Shown one piece after another: positions 18,439-30,702 of a stretch of 64,000 bases of DNA (positions are counted from its first letter, which is position 1; each line of letters begins with the position of its first letter). The notes beneath the pieces were generated by a model. That model saw only the letters and a list, made by a program, of their open reading frames with translations, was not told where the DNA came from and did not search any database. Both the position numbers and the translations under genes were made by a program. The DNA is from Streptomyces sp. R28 (lineage in GTDB: Bacteria; Actinomycetota; Actinomycetes; Streptomycetales; Streptomycetaceae), in assembly GCF_041052385.1 (NCBI RefSeq), contig NZ_CP163439.1:124001-188000 (forward strand). Reading direction: 5' to 3'.

Positions 18439-19002
18439 ATGAAGAAGTTCGCACGCACGGCCCTGACCACCGTCGTCGCGCTCGTCGCGGGCCTTGCCCT
18501 GACGTCCTGCACCGACTCCAGCCAGGACAAGGAGAACAAGGCCAAGCAGGAGAACTACGACTACCTCGTGGCTCAGCAGCCGGCGGGCCGCATGGAGTAC
18601 TCGCCGACCCGCGAAGCGATCAACCAGTGGATCAAGACGTGGGGGAAGCGGGGCAAACTCTCGTACGTCTACATCCAGAACGCCAACGGCGAGTACGGGT
18701 ACTTCATCATGAAGGGCCTGCCGGTGCCGCGCTGCAAGATGCTCACTCCGACGGAGAAGGCGGAGTCCTCCTCCCACGGCATCGCGGTCCTCGCACAGCC
18801 CGGCATGGACGGCACGTACACATCGGGTTCCACCTGCAACGCCTACTACGGATTCGACGCCACGACGAACGCGTACATGGAGTTCACGGTCGGCACGAAC
18901 CAGTCGTTCTTCCTGTTCGACAAGCCCATGACAATGCCGGAGTACGCCAGCGCCAAGCAGTTGGGGCCGACCTCGGTGAACGACGTCGAGAAGCAGCCTT
19001 GA
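18439..19002 (+). CDS. putative lipoprotein
   Basis: A 187-residue exported protein starting MKKFART, with a lipobox LALTSC (Cys at about residue 24). The mature part is mixed alpha/beta, with conserved-looking aromatic strands (KLSYVYIQNANGEYGYFIMKG) and three further Cys/aromatic positions. Similar small lipoproteins occur in actinomycete genomic islands, but no function is known to me. It has a GGAAGAGGGC ribosome site 34 bp after the preceding gene, forming the end of the three-gene cassette. Downstream lies transposon debris. Confidence 0.7.
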   Translation: MKKFARTALTTVVALVAGLALTSCTDSSQDKENKAKQENYDYLVAQQPAGRMEYSPTREAINQWIKTWGKRGKLSYVYIQNANGEYGYFIMKGLPVPRCKMLTPTEKAESSSHGIAVLAQPGMDGTYTSGSTCNAYYGFDATTNAYMEFTVGTNQSFFLFDKPMTMPEYASAKQLGPTSVNDVEKQP

Positions 19003-19149
19003 GCGGTCGAGGCCGGTTGGAAGAGCTCCCGCCCACCCCGTGCACCGTGAAGCGGCGCCGGGCACGCGGAACCGGCCTGGTACACGGTCGGCGGGCCAGG
19101 TGGTCTCTTGACCCAGTGACCAGCTGACCGACTGGCGTTGTACGGAAGA

Positions 19150-19433
19150 GCGCGCTTCCTCCCCCAGGAGCTCGGCCGCCGCCCGACGGCGACCCACCCG
19201 GCTGACGGCACGCGTCCGGCAGTTGGAAGAGCGGCTGTCCGAGGAGCCGGGCAGGACGGTCTGGACCGAATCCGGCCTCGGTGCCCCGGCCGACCTCGAC
19301 CAGCTTCAGCGCCGCATCACGAACTGGAACAACAACTCGCCGATGTGCAAGGACAGTTGGACGAACGAACCGAGGAACTGGACGCTGCACGCGCCGCCAA
19401 CCGTGAACTGACCCGGGCGCTGAACTACACGCC
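19150..19433 (+). pseudogene. DUF6262 (TnpC-like, recombinase-associated) C-terminal fragment
   Basis: One frame reads TRLTARVRQLEERLSEEPG, WTESGLGAPADLDQLQRRIT. The next frame continues ELEQQLADVQGQLDERTEELDAARAANRELTRALN. Together these form the coiled-coil C-terminal half of the DUF6262 proteins encoded beside paired tyrosine recombinases in Tn554-like elements. There is a frameshift near 19325 and the N-terminal half is missing. This is a relic of such a transposon. Confidence 0.65.
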
Positions 19434-19467
19434 GGAGGGAACGGGCCCGCCTACCCCCCCGGAAGGC

Positions 19468-19812
19468 CCCGCCCTCGATCAGGATGAGCAGACCGATCGA
19501 GATCAGCACCCGGCAGCAGCATGTGGCCCCAGCGGCTGAGAGCCTTGGCGACGACCGGACGGGTGGCGAAGAACCTTCCCGCGAAGCACCACACCGCAGC
19601 CAGGGTCAGAAAGACCACGGCATACACGCTCATCCCGCCGACGCCTGCGGTGGCGAACGCAGAGACGTAGACACCGATGTCGTCACCGCCTTGGCGAAGG
19701 TGACCACGGCGACCTCCAACGAGCTGGGGCCGCCCTCCTTCGCCAATTCCTCGTCCGCGTCTTCACCGTCGCGGTGGTTCTTCCACGCTTTCCACGCCGC
19801 CTTGAGACCTAG
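19468..19812 (-). pseudogene. CadD-family cadmium-resistance transporter, C-terminal fragments
   Basis: Minus-strand pieces in several frames (LGLKAAWKAWKNHRDG...EEL, GGPSSLEVAVVTFA, GGMSVYAVVFLTLAAVWCFAGRFFATRPVVAKALSRWGH, LISIGLLILIEGGAF) line up with the second half of CadD-type membrane transporters. At least two frameshifts separate them. The N-terminal membrane helices are lost at about 19812, next to the stop of the WYL regulator gene. It is inactive. Confidence 0.65.
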
Positions 19813-19822
19813 CTGTTGCGGG

Positions 19823-20788
19823 TCAGGACGTTGGTGACGGCGCATAGTGGTGGGCAAGGTTGGTGGCGAGGTCGCGGAGGTGAGCCCTTGCTTCGGTGGG
19901 GTCGTGCACAATGATGGCGCTTCCGAACGGCAGTAGTGCTCGCACGTCCTCCAGATGCAGGAAGTGGATCGTCACCTTGTGGCCGGTGGCGGATTCTTCA
20001 TGGTCGTCCCGGACGAGTCGTTGGCCAAAGATCCGTTGCGCTCGCTCGATCTGGGTCTGGTCGATGGTGGCGCTGACCTCTATCGCGTGGCTGTGTTCCC
20101 ACTGATCAACGAGCGCCGCAGCGACGGTGGCCAGGGTCTGGTTCTCGCGGATCCGTCGTGGCTGGTCGACTTCTTTCCACGCCGCGATCCGTTCGAGTCG
20201 GTACATCCGTGGCACTTGGGCACAGTCGGCGACGAGGTACCAGATGCCGGCCTTGGCGAACAGCCCGTAGGGATCCACGACCAGGTCGCGTGGGCATGAC
20301 TCGCGTGGGCTGTCGTACTCGATCCGTAGCCGGCGACCGTGCCGCACTGGGCCGATCAGCGAAGCCGGAGTCGTGCCGGAAGTATGTGCCTGGAGCCAGG
20401 GACGGCTGTCCACGTGCACCACGTCGGTGAGCGGCAGGAGCTCATGAGCTCGACGTGACCGTGTAGCGACGATCTTGGAGAGCGCGCGCTGACTTTCGGC
20501 CGATGCGTTGAGCTCCGCACGTTGCTTCTCATCCAGCCCGGTGAGCGACAGATGATCACGCTCGCCCGGCGTGAGTCGCGTGAGGTCGAGCCCGGACCCG
20601 GGAAGCATGGTTACGCCTCCGAGGCGGCCCCGTTGCGCGGTCACCGGCAGACCGGCGTCGCGGAGCCAGTTCAGGTCCCGGTTGATGGTTCGAAGGGATA
20701 CCCCGAGCGCCGAGGCAAGTTCCTGTGTGGTCACGGCATCCCTCGATGCGAGGAGCAGCATCAGGGTGAAGAAGCGATCTGGGGTCAC
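19823..20788 (-). CDS. WYL-domain transcriptional regulator (HTH_11)
   Basis: A 321-residue DNA-binding protein. Residues about 1-60 form a winged helix-turn-helix (TQELASALGVSLRTINRDLNWLRDAGLPV). Residues about 135-215 form the WYL domain (IEYDSPRESC, LFAKAGIWYLVADC). A C-terminal WCX-like region follows. It starts at GTG 20788, matching the usual family N-terminus (VTPDRFFTLMLLL). It is divergent from an FAD-dependent oxidoreductase across 130 bp and probably regulates it and itself. The gene is intact despite debris immediately downstream. Confidence 0.85.
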   Translation of the reverse strand: MTPDRFFTLMLLLASRDAVTTQELASALGVSLRTINRDLNWLRDAGLPVTAQRGRLGGVTMLPGSGLDLTRLTPGERDHLSLTGLDEKQRAELNASAESQRALSKIVATRSRRAHELLPLTDVVHVDSRPWLQAHTSGTTPASLIGPVRHGRRLRIEYDSPRESCPRDLVVDPYGLFAKAGIWYLVADCAQVPRMYRLERIAAWKEVDQPRRIRENQTLATVAAALVDQWEHSHAIEVSATIDQTQIERAQRIFGQRLVRDDHEESATGHKVTIHFLHLEDVRALLPFGSAIIVHDPTEARAHLRDLATNLAHHYAPSPTS

Positions 20789-20918
20789 ACACCGATCGTT
20801 TCAGGAATTGCGACACGATGCGGCGCATATCCCGGTCAGGCTGGTGGATGCGTACCTACGAGCTGCCTGTTCGCCGTGGGTGCGCGCACGCACCCCCCGA
20901 TCCAGAAAGGTGCTCGCG

Positions 20919-22244
20919 ATGAGTGCCAACACGACCGACGCCGAATCACCGGTGGCGTACCACCCAGGGTCTGCCGAGTACGACGAGCACCGTGCCGGCT
21001 TCCAGTTGCGGGAGCAACATCAGCCGGCCCACGTGGTGGCGGCACGGGCCGCCGGCGACGTCGTGGCGGCCGTCCGGCACGCCGCGAAGTCATGTATGCC
21101 GATCGCGGTCCAGGCCACGGGACATGGACTCGCCAACCCGCTCGCCGGTAAAGGTGTATTGGTGTCGACGCGAAGGATGGACAGCGTCTATGTCGACCCC
21201 GGTGCCGGCACCGCATGGGTGGGCGCTGGAGCGCGGTGGCGCGATGTGATCGAGGCCGCCGCGCGCTACGATCTGGCACCGCTGTCCGGGAGCATGCCCG
21301 GTGTCGGCGCTGTCTCCTACACGCTCGGCGGCGGCATCGGGCTGATGGCTCGTCGCTACGGCTTCGCCGCGGACCATGTCACGCGCTTGGAGCTGGTCAC
21401 CGTCGACGGCTCCCTGCTGACGGTTTCGGAACACGAGGAGCCCGACCTGTTCTGGGCGCTCCGCGGCGGTGGCGGGAGCTTCGGCATCGTGACCGCGCTG
21501 GAGATGGCTTTGATGCCGGTCGCCAGGCTGGTCGGGGGCGGTCTGATGTTCGACCTGGGCGAGACGCCGGAGGTGGTCTCAACCTGGTTGCATTGGACGG
21601 CGACCATGCCCTCGGAGATGACCTCGGCGATGACCACGCTTGAAGTTTCCGAGCGACACATGGCCCATGTCCAGATCGCCTACCTGGGTTCGGCTGCGGA
21701 GGCAGACGAATTGGTGGCGCCGTTGCGGGCGTTGAAACCTGCGTACGACGGTTTGCAGGAGATCCCGTACCGGCGGTCCGACACCGTCTTCAGCGAACCG
21801 GATCAGCCGCATGCGTATGTCGCCGACAACGTCTTGTTGCGGGCGATCGACGAGGAACGCCTCCGCGACGCCATCGCCGTGTCGGCGCCAGGCCGGTCGG
21901 TTCGCTCCATCATTTCGGTTCGTCATCTCGGTGGGGCGCTGTCCACTCCGCCGAGGGTGCCGAACGCAGTCAGCCACCGCGAGGCGATGTACCTGCTGTG
22001 TGCGGTGGGTGTGGTATCCCCCACAACCAAGTCGAACGCGGCAAGTGCGCGGGCGCTGCAGGATGAACTGTTGGCCAGCTGGTCCGGGACCGCCGTAGGC
22101 AGCTCGCCGAACTTCACTCTCGGACGACCCGACCAACGCGCCGCCGCGGAACTGTTCGACGGCGAGCGTCGTGACCGATTGCTGCAGCTTGCCCGTAAGT
22201 ACGACCCCGCCGGACTGTTGCACCCCAGCTTCGTCATCGCCTGA
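20919..22244 (+). CDS. FAD-binding (PCMH/BBE-type) oxidoreductase
   Basis: A 441-residue flavoenzyme. The PCMH-type FAD domain spans about residues 30-210 with QATGHGLANP (His as probable covalent FAD attachment) and GVGAVSYTLGGGIGLMARRYG. In this second segment the Cys used by bicovalent berberine-bridge enzymes is absent, suggesting mono-covalent flavin. A substrate domain follows, and the C-terminus ends with the BBE motif KYDPAGLLHPSFVIA. It starts at ATG 20919 with AGAAAGG upstream; the in-frame 5' extension is antisense to the divergent WYL gene. The substrate is unknown and the gene is probably controlled by the WYL regulator. Confidence 0.85.
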   Translation: MSANTTDAESPVAYHPGSAEYDEHRAGFQLREQHQPAHVVAARAAGDVVAAVRHAAKSCMPIAVQATGHGLANPLAGKGVLVSTRRMDSVYVDPGAGTAWVGAGARWRDVIEAAARYDLAPLSGSMPGVGAVSYTLGGGIGLMARRYGFAADHVTRLELVTVDGSLLTVSEHEEPDLFWALRGGGGSFGIVTALEMALMPVARLVGGGLMFDLGETPEVVSTWLHWTATMPSEMTSAMTTLEVSERHMAHVQIAYLGSAAEADELVAPLRALKPAYDGLQEIPYRRSDTVFSEPDQPHAYVADNVLLRAIDEERLRDAIAVSAPGRSVRSIISVRHLGGALSTPPRVPNAVSHREAMYLLCAVGVVSPTTKSNAASARALQDELLASWSGTAVGSSPNFTLGRPDQRAAAELFDGERRDRLLQLARKYDPAGLLHPSFVIA

Positions 22245-22268
22245 GCACCTCCTACGCAAGGTTGGCCG

Positions 22269-22680
22269 ATGCGTCTGGTCCGTGCTCAGCTTGCCAAGCA
22301 TCGAAGGTGGTTCGCTGGTGTGACCGTCTTCCAGTTGGTCAGCGTCACCGCCACCTTCTATCTGCCGACGATCAATGCGGATCTGATCGACAACGGCCTA
22401 CTGCGCACGGACGTCGGGCACATCTGGACGGCCGGCGGGTGGATGGTGGTCGTCAGTATCGTCCAACTGCTGGAGCGGTGATCTCGTCCTATGCTGGAAC
22501 GTGCGCAGCCACAAACGCTGCGCACGACCTGCGGTCAGACGTCTACGACAAGATCGCTACGTTCTCCAGCCGGGAACATCAGGACTTCGGCACGCCGACG
22601 CTGATCACTCGCAGCACCGACGGCGTTCAGCAGATACAGGCGCTCCTGCTCACCTTCGGCACCTTCGAGAGCCTGTCGGC
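22269..22680 (+). pseudogene. ABC exporter (TMD) N-terminal fragment, frameshifted
   Basis: The first frame reads MRLVRAQLAKHRRWFAGVTVFQLVSVTATFYLPTINADLIDNGLL, the start of an ABC-type multidrug/lipid exporter membrane domain, and stops at 22481. The next frame continues GAVISSYAGTCAATNAAHDLRSDVYDKIATFSSREHQDFGTPTLITRSTDGVQQI, the rest of the first cytoplasmic loop. Similarity ends at about 22680. The ATPase domain is gone. It lies 25 bp after the oxidoreductase gene and may once have been in its operon. Confidence 0.7.
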
Positions 22681-22689
22681 GTTGCGACG

Positions 22690-22835
22690 ACGAGTGGGTG
22701 TGCGTGTACTACGACATCGTGCCGTGGCAGCTCACGCCGGCAGCGTTGGATCGGTACTTCTGCGGTCCGGGCAAGCGGGCCCGCTCAACGGTCCGTGCGA
22801 AGACCAAACAAGACTGTTCAACCGCGCGGTGACGT
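22690..22835 (+). pseudogene. tyrosine-recombinase N-terminal fragment
   Basis: A short plus-strand frame reads VPWQLTPAALDRYFCGPGKRARSTVRAKTKQ before a stop. This resembles the N-terminal SAM-like domain region of actinomycete phage-type integrases. The catalytic domain is absent. It sits between ABC-exporter and Tn3 pieces and is too short to be functional. Confidence 0.45.
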
Positions 22836-22839
22836 GGCC

Positions 22840-23030
22840 ACCGCCCCCGGCTCTGCACAGAGGGCACGAGATCCGGGAGGAGGACGTGGCTCGCCTGTCT
22901 CCGATCAAGGACCGGCAGATCAACTTCCTGGGCCGCTACCTGTTCAACATCAAGGCGAGCGGCCCCGGCCCGGCCTGCGCCCTCTTCTGACCCAGGCGCC
23001 ACCGAGGACGACGAGGAAGAGGGCTGACGA
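22840..23030 (+). pseudogene. Tn3-family transposase, extreme C-terminal fragment
   Basis: The plus strand reads EIREEDVARLSPIKDRQINFLGRYLFNIKASGPG. After a frameshift near 22975 it continues with GLRPL-like sequence. This is the characteristic end of Tn3-family transposases (DEDVARLSPL..HINxLGRYxF). Only about 50 of roughly 1,000 residues remain. Confidence 0.6.
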
Positions 23031-23056
23031 CCGGGCGCAGGTGTACGGGACTCCGG

Positions 23057-23914
23057 TCAGCTGAACGGGGTGATCGTCTCGTACGGCTTCTGAAAACGCA
23101 CAGGGATACCGGACTCGGCGCTTTTGCGGTCGAGCAGTTCCTTGGTCTTGGCGAAATTGTCCAGGGCCCGCGGCATGGGACGCAGCTTCTTGTTGAGCGG
23201 CCGTCCGAAGTGGTCCCAGTGCACGGGGATGATGAGGTCGGGGCGGGTGGCCTCGACGGTGTGGTGCCAGTAGTCGTTCTGGAACTGCGCGGATTGTGCA
23301 CCCAGGGCACCGATGCCGAGGTAGAGCAGATCGACGTCCAGGCCCTCGAACTTGTTCGGGACGAAGTTGGCACTCGGGTGGACCAGCATCGTGCCGGTCG
23401 GGTGCTCGAAGAGGAAGGAGTAGCACCCGCCTGTGCGGTATGCGCTGGCCTTGGCCGGCGGAACGAGTGGCTCGTCGATCGTGCCGGGGAATCTGTCGCC
23501 CGGGCTGTGCGCCCCTTCGAAGACCCGGACCGTGAAGTCCCCGAAGGCGTATTTGTCACCGTCGCTGATACGGGTCATCGACTGTTCGCCCAGATCGGCT
23601 CCGCGGCCGACGTTCACCGTCGATTCCGATCCGTACAAGACGCCGCCGACGCGCTTGACGATCTCCGGGGAGTCCATGACGTGGTCGAGGTGGGAATGAG
23701 CCACGAACAGTGCGTCGAGATGCTCGATACCGCCTCGGGACAGGGCGTCGGAGATGCGTCCGAGGTCGGGTGCGATGGGCCGCCCAAGAGCGACTCGCAG
23801 CAGCGACGGCCTGGTGAAGAAGCCGTCGATGAGGATCCCGGACACACCGTCGGTGACGTGTACCGAGGATGTTCCGAGGAAAGTGGATCGAACAGACGCT
23901 GCTTCGACGGCCAT
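23057..23914 (-). CDS. MBL-fold metallo-hydrolase
   Basis: A 285-residue metallo-beta-lactamase-fold protein. The metal motif is AHSHLDHVMD (HxHxDH, about residue 74). Later ligands are likely His in FEGAHSPGD and HPSAN, and a C-terminal PVHWDHFGRP His. The overall pattern resembles UlaG-like/lactonase-type hydrolases, but the substrate is not clear. There is no clear signal peptide. The start at ATG 23914 follows a GGAGG site. The downstream 25 bp adjoins Tn3 debris; upstream is another gene remnant. It appears intact. Confidence 0.8.
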   Translation of the reverse strand: MAVEAASVRSTFLGTSSVHVTDGVSGILIDGFFTRPSLLRVALGRPIAPDLGRISDALSRGGIEHLDALFVAHSHLDHVMDSPEIVKRVGGVLYGSESTVNVGRGADLGEQSMTRISDGDKYAFGDFTVRVFEGAHSPGDRFPGTIDEPLVPPAKASAYRTGGCYSFLFEHPTGTMLVHPSANFVPNKFEGLDVDLLYLGIGALGAQSAQFQNDYWHHTVEATRPDLIIPVHWDHFGRPLNKKLRPMPRALDNFAKTKELLDRKSAESGIPVRFQKPYETITPFS

Positions 23915-24160
23915 GAGTCGATGTCCTCCATGTGGGTGCGGTGTGAACGGCGCAGGCCATGCGGGGTGCCCCCCTCGCGATGGGCAGTCAGCAGGCGTCG
24001 GCCCGGCCTTGGGCGTTGCGGCCACGGACCGGGACACCGGGCCCGTCACCGTCGTCGTACTGCGTAGGCGCTGTTCCAGCGTGAGCCGAACCAGCGCCTG
24101 GAGTGCCGGGCATGACCGCGCGCCCGGACTCGGCGGTGTCCTCGTCGTCCAGCGTGACGG

Positions 24161-24355
24161 TCATCTGCCCTCCCCCGCGACGTCCACGACCTTGCCGGGA
24201 TTGAAGATGCCCACCGGGTCGAGCGCGGCCTTCACCGCGCGCTGCAGCTCGGCCACCGTGGGTCCGATCTCGCTGCTCATGCCTCGCTTCTTCAGCTGCC
24301 CGCCGCCGTGCTCACCGGTGACCGTGCCGCCCAGCGGCCACCGGTTCGCGAGTTC
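24161..24355 (-). pseudogene. FAD-linked oxidase (GlcD-like) C-terminal fragment
   Basis: A minus-strand frame of 64 codons preceded by an in-frame stop reads GGTVTGEHGGGQLKKRGMSSEIG...LQRAVKAALDPVGIFNPGKVV. This is the C-terminus of glycolate/D-lactate-oxidase-type flavoproteins. The conserved GEHGVG motif is GEHGGG here. The remaining about 390 residues are absent. Confidence 0.7.
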
Positions 24356-28026
<3,671 letters not shown>

Positions 28027-28033
28027 GACCACC

Positions 28034-28076
28034 GAGCGGGCCACCGCACCGAAGTTCCTGGTGCGACGGGCCGCTC
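28034..28076 (+). terminator. hairpin terminator after the GH2 gene
   Basis: A 17-bp imperfect stem beginning GAGCGGGCC and ending GGGCCGCTC around a 9-nt loop, 8 bp after the stop codon. Confidence 0.6.
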
Positions 28077-28321
28077 CGTGCTCCGATGGCCGGCCCTGCT
28101 CGGCCCCACGCGAGGACCGCATCTGCCTCGCCGTGTCGCAGTGTCCGCCGTGTTTTCCGTACCGCTGACGGTCTGGGCGTCGGTCGACAGCTGATGAGAT
28201 GTGGCCGCCTCACACCACGAGACATGTTGATCTCAGCTGATCAGCGGATCCCTGCGTCGTCCCGACGCGTCAGCGCCGACCTGGTACGTGGGCGGTACGG
28301 GTCCGGCCGTTCGGCCGCGCG

Positions 28322-29002
28322 TCACCTCGAGATGCGGGCTTCGATGCCGTCAAGCAGGAAGTCGAGGCCGATCCGGAAGGTGTGGTCGGCGTCCAGGTGG
28401 GCGGCATCGTGCACCACCGTGGCCAGCGCGGGGAATCGGCCGGTGGCGAAGGTCCGCTCCAGATAGGGCCCGAGTGAGGCCTGCCAACGCTTCTCGTCCA
28501 TCCCGGTGGCCCGCTCGGCACGCCGCTCGGCGATCTCCCGACGCACCGCGCCGATCACGTACGCGTCGACCGCGGTGACCACCGGCATGATGTCGTCCAC
28601 GTCGATGCCGTCCAGCGCGGCCACGACGGCCTCCCCCCTGGCCAGCGCGTGCGGCCCGAGCTGCGGTCGTCCACCGAGCAGATCAGCGAGCCATTCGTGC
28701 TCGTGAGCGGCCTGCCGGGTGGTTTCGGCAAGAGACCGCAGCACCTCCCGCCAGTCGTCTCCGACCGGCCGGATCTCGGCATAGGCCGCGTCGACCATCA
28801 GGTCGAGCAACTCCTCCTTGCCGGCGATGTAGCTGTACAGCCGCATCGGCCCGACGCCCAGCGCGGTGGCGACCTTGCGTAGCGACACCGCATCCAGGCC
28901 GTCCGCGTCGGCCAACTGGATGGCCGCTCGCACGATCCGCTCTCGGTTCAGCGGAGCCGGGACGGGTCGGTTCGGTGGCTCCGGCCTCTCCCATACCAAC
29001 AT
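28322..29002 (-). CDS. TetR-family regulator (TetR_C_1 type)
   Basis: A 226-residue repressor. The N-terminal helix-turn-helix at about residues 18-65 reads NRERIVRAAIQLADADGLDAVSLRKVATALGVGPMRLYSYIAGKEEL. The C-terminal ligand-binding part resembles the tetracycline-repressor type (TetR_C_1). ATG 29002 is preferred; longer frames upstream would cover the operator. It is divergent from a TetX-like FAD monooxygenase with a perfect palindrome in the 71-bp gap, the arrangement of a drug- or metabolite-responsive repressor and its target. Confidence 0.85.
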   Translation of the reverse strand: MLVWERPEPPNRPVPAPLNRERIVRAAIQLADADGLDAVSLRKVATALGVGPMRLYSYIAGKEELLDLMVDAAYAEIRPVGDDWREVLRSLAETTRQAAHEHEWLADLLGGRPQLGPHALARGEAVVAALDGIDVDDIMPVVTAVDAYVIGAVRREIAERRAERATGMDEKRWQASLGPYLERTFATGRFPALATVVHDAAHLDADHTFRIGLDFLLDGIEARISR

Positions 29003-29027
29003 GCCGCTAACGATACATCGCATCGGG

Positions 29028-29042
29028 CGATACAGTGTATCG
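29028..29042. promoter_or_regulatory. TetR operator between regulator and FAD monooxygenase
   Basis: Perfect 7-1-7 palindrome CGATACA-G-TGTATCG midway between the divergent start codons. Related half-sites (CGATACATCG at 29011, CGTATCGG at 29053) flank it, suggesting more than one repressor dimer can bind. Confidence 0.75.
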
Positions 29043-29073
29043 GTCAGTACGGCGTATCGGAGGAGCGGCAATC

Positions 29074-30183
29074 ATGACCATCGCCATCGTCGGAGCCGGC
29101 CTCGGCGGCCTGGCTCTCGCCCGTGTGCTGCACGTGAACGGCATGGACGCCGTCGTGTACGAACGTGAATCGTCGCGCGGTGCGCGCGGTCAGGGCGGCA
29201 TGCTCGACATCCACTCCGGCCAGCGGGCGCTGCGCGAGGCCGGTCTGATCGACCAGTTCTACGCGATTGCCCGCGGTGAAGGGCAGGACATGCGGCTTCT
29301 CGAGCCGGACGGCACCCTGCTGCTCCAGGAGGACACACCCGACGACGCTCCGCTCGATCGACCCGAGGTCGACCGCGCCGATCTGCGCAACCTGCTGCTG
29401 GATTCCCTCCCCGAAGACGTGGTGCGCTGGGGGCACGCGTTCAAATCCGCCGACAACGGCCTGCTGCACTTCGCCGACGGCAGCAGTGCGACGTACGACC
29501 TGCTGGTCGGCGCGGACGGCGCGCACTCCCGGGTCCGCGCGCTGCTCACCGACGCCCGCCCGGCGCATATCGGCCAGAACGTCATCGAGATCGGCATTCC
29601 CGACATCGACCGCACGCACCCCGACCTCGCGACGATGGTCGGGCGCGGCAACTACTGGGTGCTCGGCAACGGGATATCCCTGGCGGCACAGCGCAACGGC
29701 GACGGCCGTGTTCGCATCGGCCTCAGCTTCTACAACACCGCCGAGGACTGGTTCGCTACCAGCGGGATCCCGTTCGACGACCCGGCAGCCGCCCGAGCGC
29801 GGCTGATCGACCTGCTCCCCGGCTGGGACGCACGGTTCACCGCGCTGATCGCGGCCTGCGACGACACGGTCGTGCCGCGGTCGATCACCACTCTCCCGGT
29901 TGGCCTGACCTGGCCGTCGACGCCAGACGTCACGCTGCTCGGCGATGCCGCGCACCTGATGCCGCCGGTGGGAGAGGGCGCCAACATGGCGCTGCTCGAC
30001 GGCGCCCTGCTCGGTCTCGCGCTGGCCGCACACCCGGACGACTTTCCCGCCGCCGTCAAGGAATACGAACGGGAGATGTTCGAACGCACCAGCGCTGCCG
30101 CCCGGATGTCCGCGGACATCCAGGAATTGCTGACCTCGCCGGACGCCGCCCAGAAAATGCTCGCATTCTTCAAACCTGGCTGA
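29074..30183 (+). CDS. TetX-like FAD-dependent monooxygenase
   Basis: A 369-residue class A flavin monooxygenase. The N-terminal GAGLGGLALARVL (GxGxxG) binds ADP of FAD, the middle DG motif is DLLVGADGAHSRVR, and the second FAD motif is LLGDAAHLMPPVGEGANMAL. Such enzymes hydroxylate aromatic or polyketide substrates; TetX inactivates tetracyclines, but the substrate here is unknown. It is preceded by GGAGGAG and faces its probable TetR repressor. A related paralogue lies at 32730-33866 on the other strand. It is followed by an IS630 remnant about 60 bp after the stop. Confidence 0.88.
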   Translation: MTIAIVGAGLGGLALARVLHVNGMDAVVYERESSRGARGQGGMLDIHSGQRALREAGLIDQFYAIARGEGQDMRLLEPDGTLLLQEDTPDDAPLDRPEVDRADLRNLLLDSLPEDVVRWGHAFKSADNGLLHFADGSSATYDLLVGADGAHSRVRALLTDARPAHIGQNVIEIGIPDIDRTHPDLATMVGRGNYWVLGNGISLAAQRNGDGRVRIGLSFYNTAEDWFATSGIPFDDPAAARARLIDLLPGWDARFTALIAACDDTVVPRSITTLPVGLTWPSTPDVTLLGDAAHLMPPVGEGANMALLDGALLGLALAAHPDDFPAAVKEYEREMFERTSAAARMSADIQELLTSPDAAQKMLAFFKPG

Positions 30184-30246
30184 AGGTGACCAAATACGGC
30201 CTGGAGACCGGTCGTCAAGCGGCGCGCTCCCCGTAGCTAGAGATCA

Positions 30247-30660
30247 TTAACGGCTGGGGTTACGGCGGTGGAGGTCGAGTCCGGTCTTGGCAATGAGGCC
30301 GTCGATGAGGCGGGGGCGGCACTGCATCCGCTTCAGCCGCGTCTTCACCAGCGCGGCGAGTTGGTCGAGGCTGTGTTTCGTGGGGTTGGCCAGCGACCTC
30401 TCCAGGTGCGACCACACGCCCTCGACGGGGTTGAACCTGGGAGCGTACGGCGGCAGTTGGTAGACCGTCAGCCATAATCGGGCGGCGATCAGCTCCCGCA
30501 TAGTGCGGCTGACGTGCGTGTTCAACGATGGGGCCGTCGAGCTGCTGGTGGGCGGCATCCAGCAGGCGGGCGTAGTCGGTCTCGGTGAAGCCTTTGCGTC
30601 GACCTAGCGGCAGCATGCAGGCGGCGGATCAGCCGATAGTGGCATTTGGGATCCAGGATG
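30247..30660 (-). pseudogene. IS630-family transposase, C-terminal fragment, frameshifted
   Basis: One minus-strand frame carries RRKGFTETDYARLLDAAHQQLDGPIV. After a shift near 30540 another reads LNTHVSRTMRELIAARLWLTVYQLPPYAPRFNPVEGVWSHLERSL. These are the DDE_3 core (catalytic Glu in NPVEGVWSHL) and C-terminus of IS630 transposases. The N-terminal helix-turn-helix is absent where a membrane-protein gene begins on the opposite strand. Confidence 0.75.
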
Positions 30661-30702
30661 CGGCGCCGGGCGTCTGTCTGTGCACAAACCGAGGGAGGGC
30701 GT

